Below are positions 62,100-64,000 of a stretch of DNA of 64,000 nucleotides, piece by piece. The stretch's first letter is position 1; each line of letters starts with the position of its first letter. This DNA is from Cichorium intybus (taxonomy: Eukaryota > Streptophyta > Magnoliopsida > Asterales > Asteraceae). A program made the translations under genes and the position numbers. The stretch covers positions 127,102,819-127,166,818 of the forward strand of contig CM042009.1 of the NCBI GenBank assembly GCA_023525715.1, given 5' to 3'. The notes under the pieces are model-generated. The model was not told the DNA's origin. It saw only the letters and a program-made list of their open reading frames with translations, and ran no database searches.

Positions 62100-64000
62100 A
62101 AAGCACAAGTAACAACTATTTGTCAAACTAAAAGCCAAAAATAATTATATATATATCTAATACCCTCAGCAACGTCGTGTCTAAACTGTCAATGTCCTTA
62201 AGTCTGCTACCAGACACAACACATAAAAATAATATATCACGCTAGAAAGTTTGATGAGACACATAGGTTTGACTCATACACGTATAAGATTTCAAAAGAT
62301 TTATAAACATCTAATAGGAAAAACAATGTATTAGTTAAAAACTCTTTAAAACACATACACTCTAGGAACCACCCTTTCCCAAACCTCTTAGTCTTTACTT
62401 GAACACATTACATCGTAAACCACATGGGGGACTCACCTAAGAGCAGCGACGTGATGGGGGATGAACATATCTTGCTAAAGTGATAATGAAACACCCTCGC
62501 TTAAGGCTTTTCATAAAACATCATTTTAATCCATGGTTTATCATCATTATTCCAGAAGACCATCCTTTAGTAAAACTCTAGTTTCAACATTTTGAAATAA
62601 GTCATTTTCTTTCAAAACCATTTTTAAAAACACATTGGGTTTAATGAGAAATAATTTAGGTTTAAGTTTCGGAAAACATCGTTTGGTCCCATTTTAGATA
62701 AAACGTTTTAGTTTAAAAAATAGCGAGGTTGTAACAATTTAAATACCATTACACAGCTCAAATGATACCATACAAACCGTGGCCTTCTAAACATCCAGCT
62801 CTTCTATATCATCTAAACTCTTAAACCTGAGTACACATCAAAATAAGTTAGGCAATTGAAATGCCTAGTGAGTTTACCCGACGTTGACCCATTTCGAGTG
62901 AGTAGTGAACTACCACACTCGAGACAAACCCCCAAATATAGTTTTAACACACACTTCAAAATTTATTTAAAACATCATAAATGTTTACTCAAAATAGATA
63001 GTTATGATATGCAAATGCTATGCATGATGCAACTATCCTAAACCCACATCCATCTCATAAAGTCCAACTCACCTCAATGGCACCTACCTAAGTTCACAAA
63101 TGACACGCACAAAGCATGGCACTTGATCCCCGTATAGGTTAAACTAGAACTAGTGGCCATCATACTAGCCCCATGAGGGTTAGCAACTCCCTCATGCGGT
63201 TCCCTATTATCGGGAACGGTTTTCCCTAAATCCGGGACAAACATCTCATTTTGGGTATTTTGCCCTTGATTTCCCTAAATCCAGGACAATCATGATTTCC
63301 CTAAATCCGGGACAATCATTTCATCTTCGTCATAAGATTCACTCGGTCAATCCCATCCTATATGCAATGCAATGCACAAATAGGATGCTCAAAACATCTT
63401 TCAAAACATCATCATAATCTTCATTTGAAAACATCTTTAGAAACACATTTTCATGCAGTGCACAAGTAGTAATCATATAACACATTGCACATAATATCAT
63501 GCATGAAAAGTATTTGATAACACACACAAAAGATAATAGTTGGGATGTGTACTCCCGGTAAACTCACCTGAGGTCAACTGAAAAGTCAACACTAATCTCG
63601 AAACATCCTCGTTTCTGAAAACGTCAAATCTTAGACAACATTTGCTCAAACCTCCGATTTCCCTATAATTTGATTGCATAAAAATTAATACGCGGTCTAA
63701 AGATATAACCTTTATTCCAACTTGACTACAGTCTCATCTCATTGTTGCACTTATGTCTGTACGAGGACCAAGTTTCATAATCTGGTCTATAGATAATTTA
63801 AGACGTTTCATCAAACTTCTATAGTCATATTTAAAATGTTACAGGTTTCATAAAACAGGGTTTTATCCAATAGTCTCATATATTCGAAAATATATATATA
63901 TTTCTTAGTGACATAAACTCACCTTAATTACCTTATTAATTCTAATAATAAGCTTCGATCACACGTGACCAATAATATTATAACTGAATAACATTTGATT
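62100..64000. other. LTR-like repetitive sequence running off the window
   Basis: No gene. The composition and words such as AACTCACCT and GTGAGTTTACCCG resemble the outer LTR sequences at 42232-42690, suggesting gypsy-type LTR DNA. A short tandem repeat, TTTCCCTAAATCCGGGACAA, occurs three to four times at 63222-63320. Boundaries not found. Confidence 0.4.

Overview
The window is nuclear DNA of a flowering plant, most likely a eudicot. It contains a two-exon NRT2 nitrate transporter, a small secreted-peptide gene, plant Ty1-copia elements primed by initiator-Met tRNA, CACTA, hAT, PIF/Harbinger-like, Helitron, LINE and SINE elements, and long (TA)n tracts. The overall style would fit a large, repeat-rich genome such as Asteraceae, but that placement is only a guess. 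No bacterial, organellar or CRISPR-type content was seen.

Layout. 1-2209: 3' part of a non-autonomous copia element (gag-protease only) with a 380-bp LTR. 3410-5117 (minus): NRT2 high-affinity nitrate transporter with one 112-bp intron. 5641-13430: a dead LINE (minus) split by a 4.1-kb CACTA element (5920-10031, TSD AGA) and a 484-bp CACTA element (10111-10594, TSD TCA). The large CACTA itself holds a Helitron, two TA-flanked TIR elements and a transposase-associated ORF remnant. 14756-15070: a secreted-peptide gene with weak IDA-like resemblance. 15549-15690: a SINE with a 16-bp TSD. 17629-23207 (minus): a complete-length but inactivated copia element. About 25350-27616: a Helitron. 28418-30804: a hAT element with an 8-bp TSD, a roughly 550-bp internal inverted repeat and a transposase remnant. 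31462-35540: TA-flanked elements rich in GAACAT/ATGTTC palindromes, one split by a solo LTR (33476-34818, TSD TCAAC). 35750-39216: a composite region with exons and introns captured from an RRM-protein gene. 39985-40399: duplicated Helitron 3' ends. 40617-42187: another TA-flanked element with a different palindrome array. 42232-57148: a nest in which a solo LTR (42696-56052, TSD ATAAT) contains a second solo LTR (43244-45173, TSD CACAA) and an apparently intact, very young copia element (45310-54187, TSD GATCC). 58152-59245: a PIF/Harbinger-like element with a G-rich minisatellite. 59297-59591: a hAT-like MITE. 60565-61990: a decayed copia. 62100-64000: LTR-like sequence running off the window.

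Only two loci look like functional host genes: NRT2 and the small-peptide gene. Nearly everything else is mobile DNA in successive layers whose insertion order can be read from exact target-site duplications. The least ordinary signals are the group of TIR elements sitting between (TA)n tracts and carrying arrays of short palindromes, the captured RRM exons, and the long hAT hairpin. All coordinates come from reading the sequence by eye; no alignments or database searches were run.
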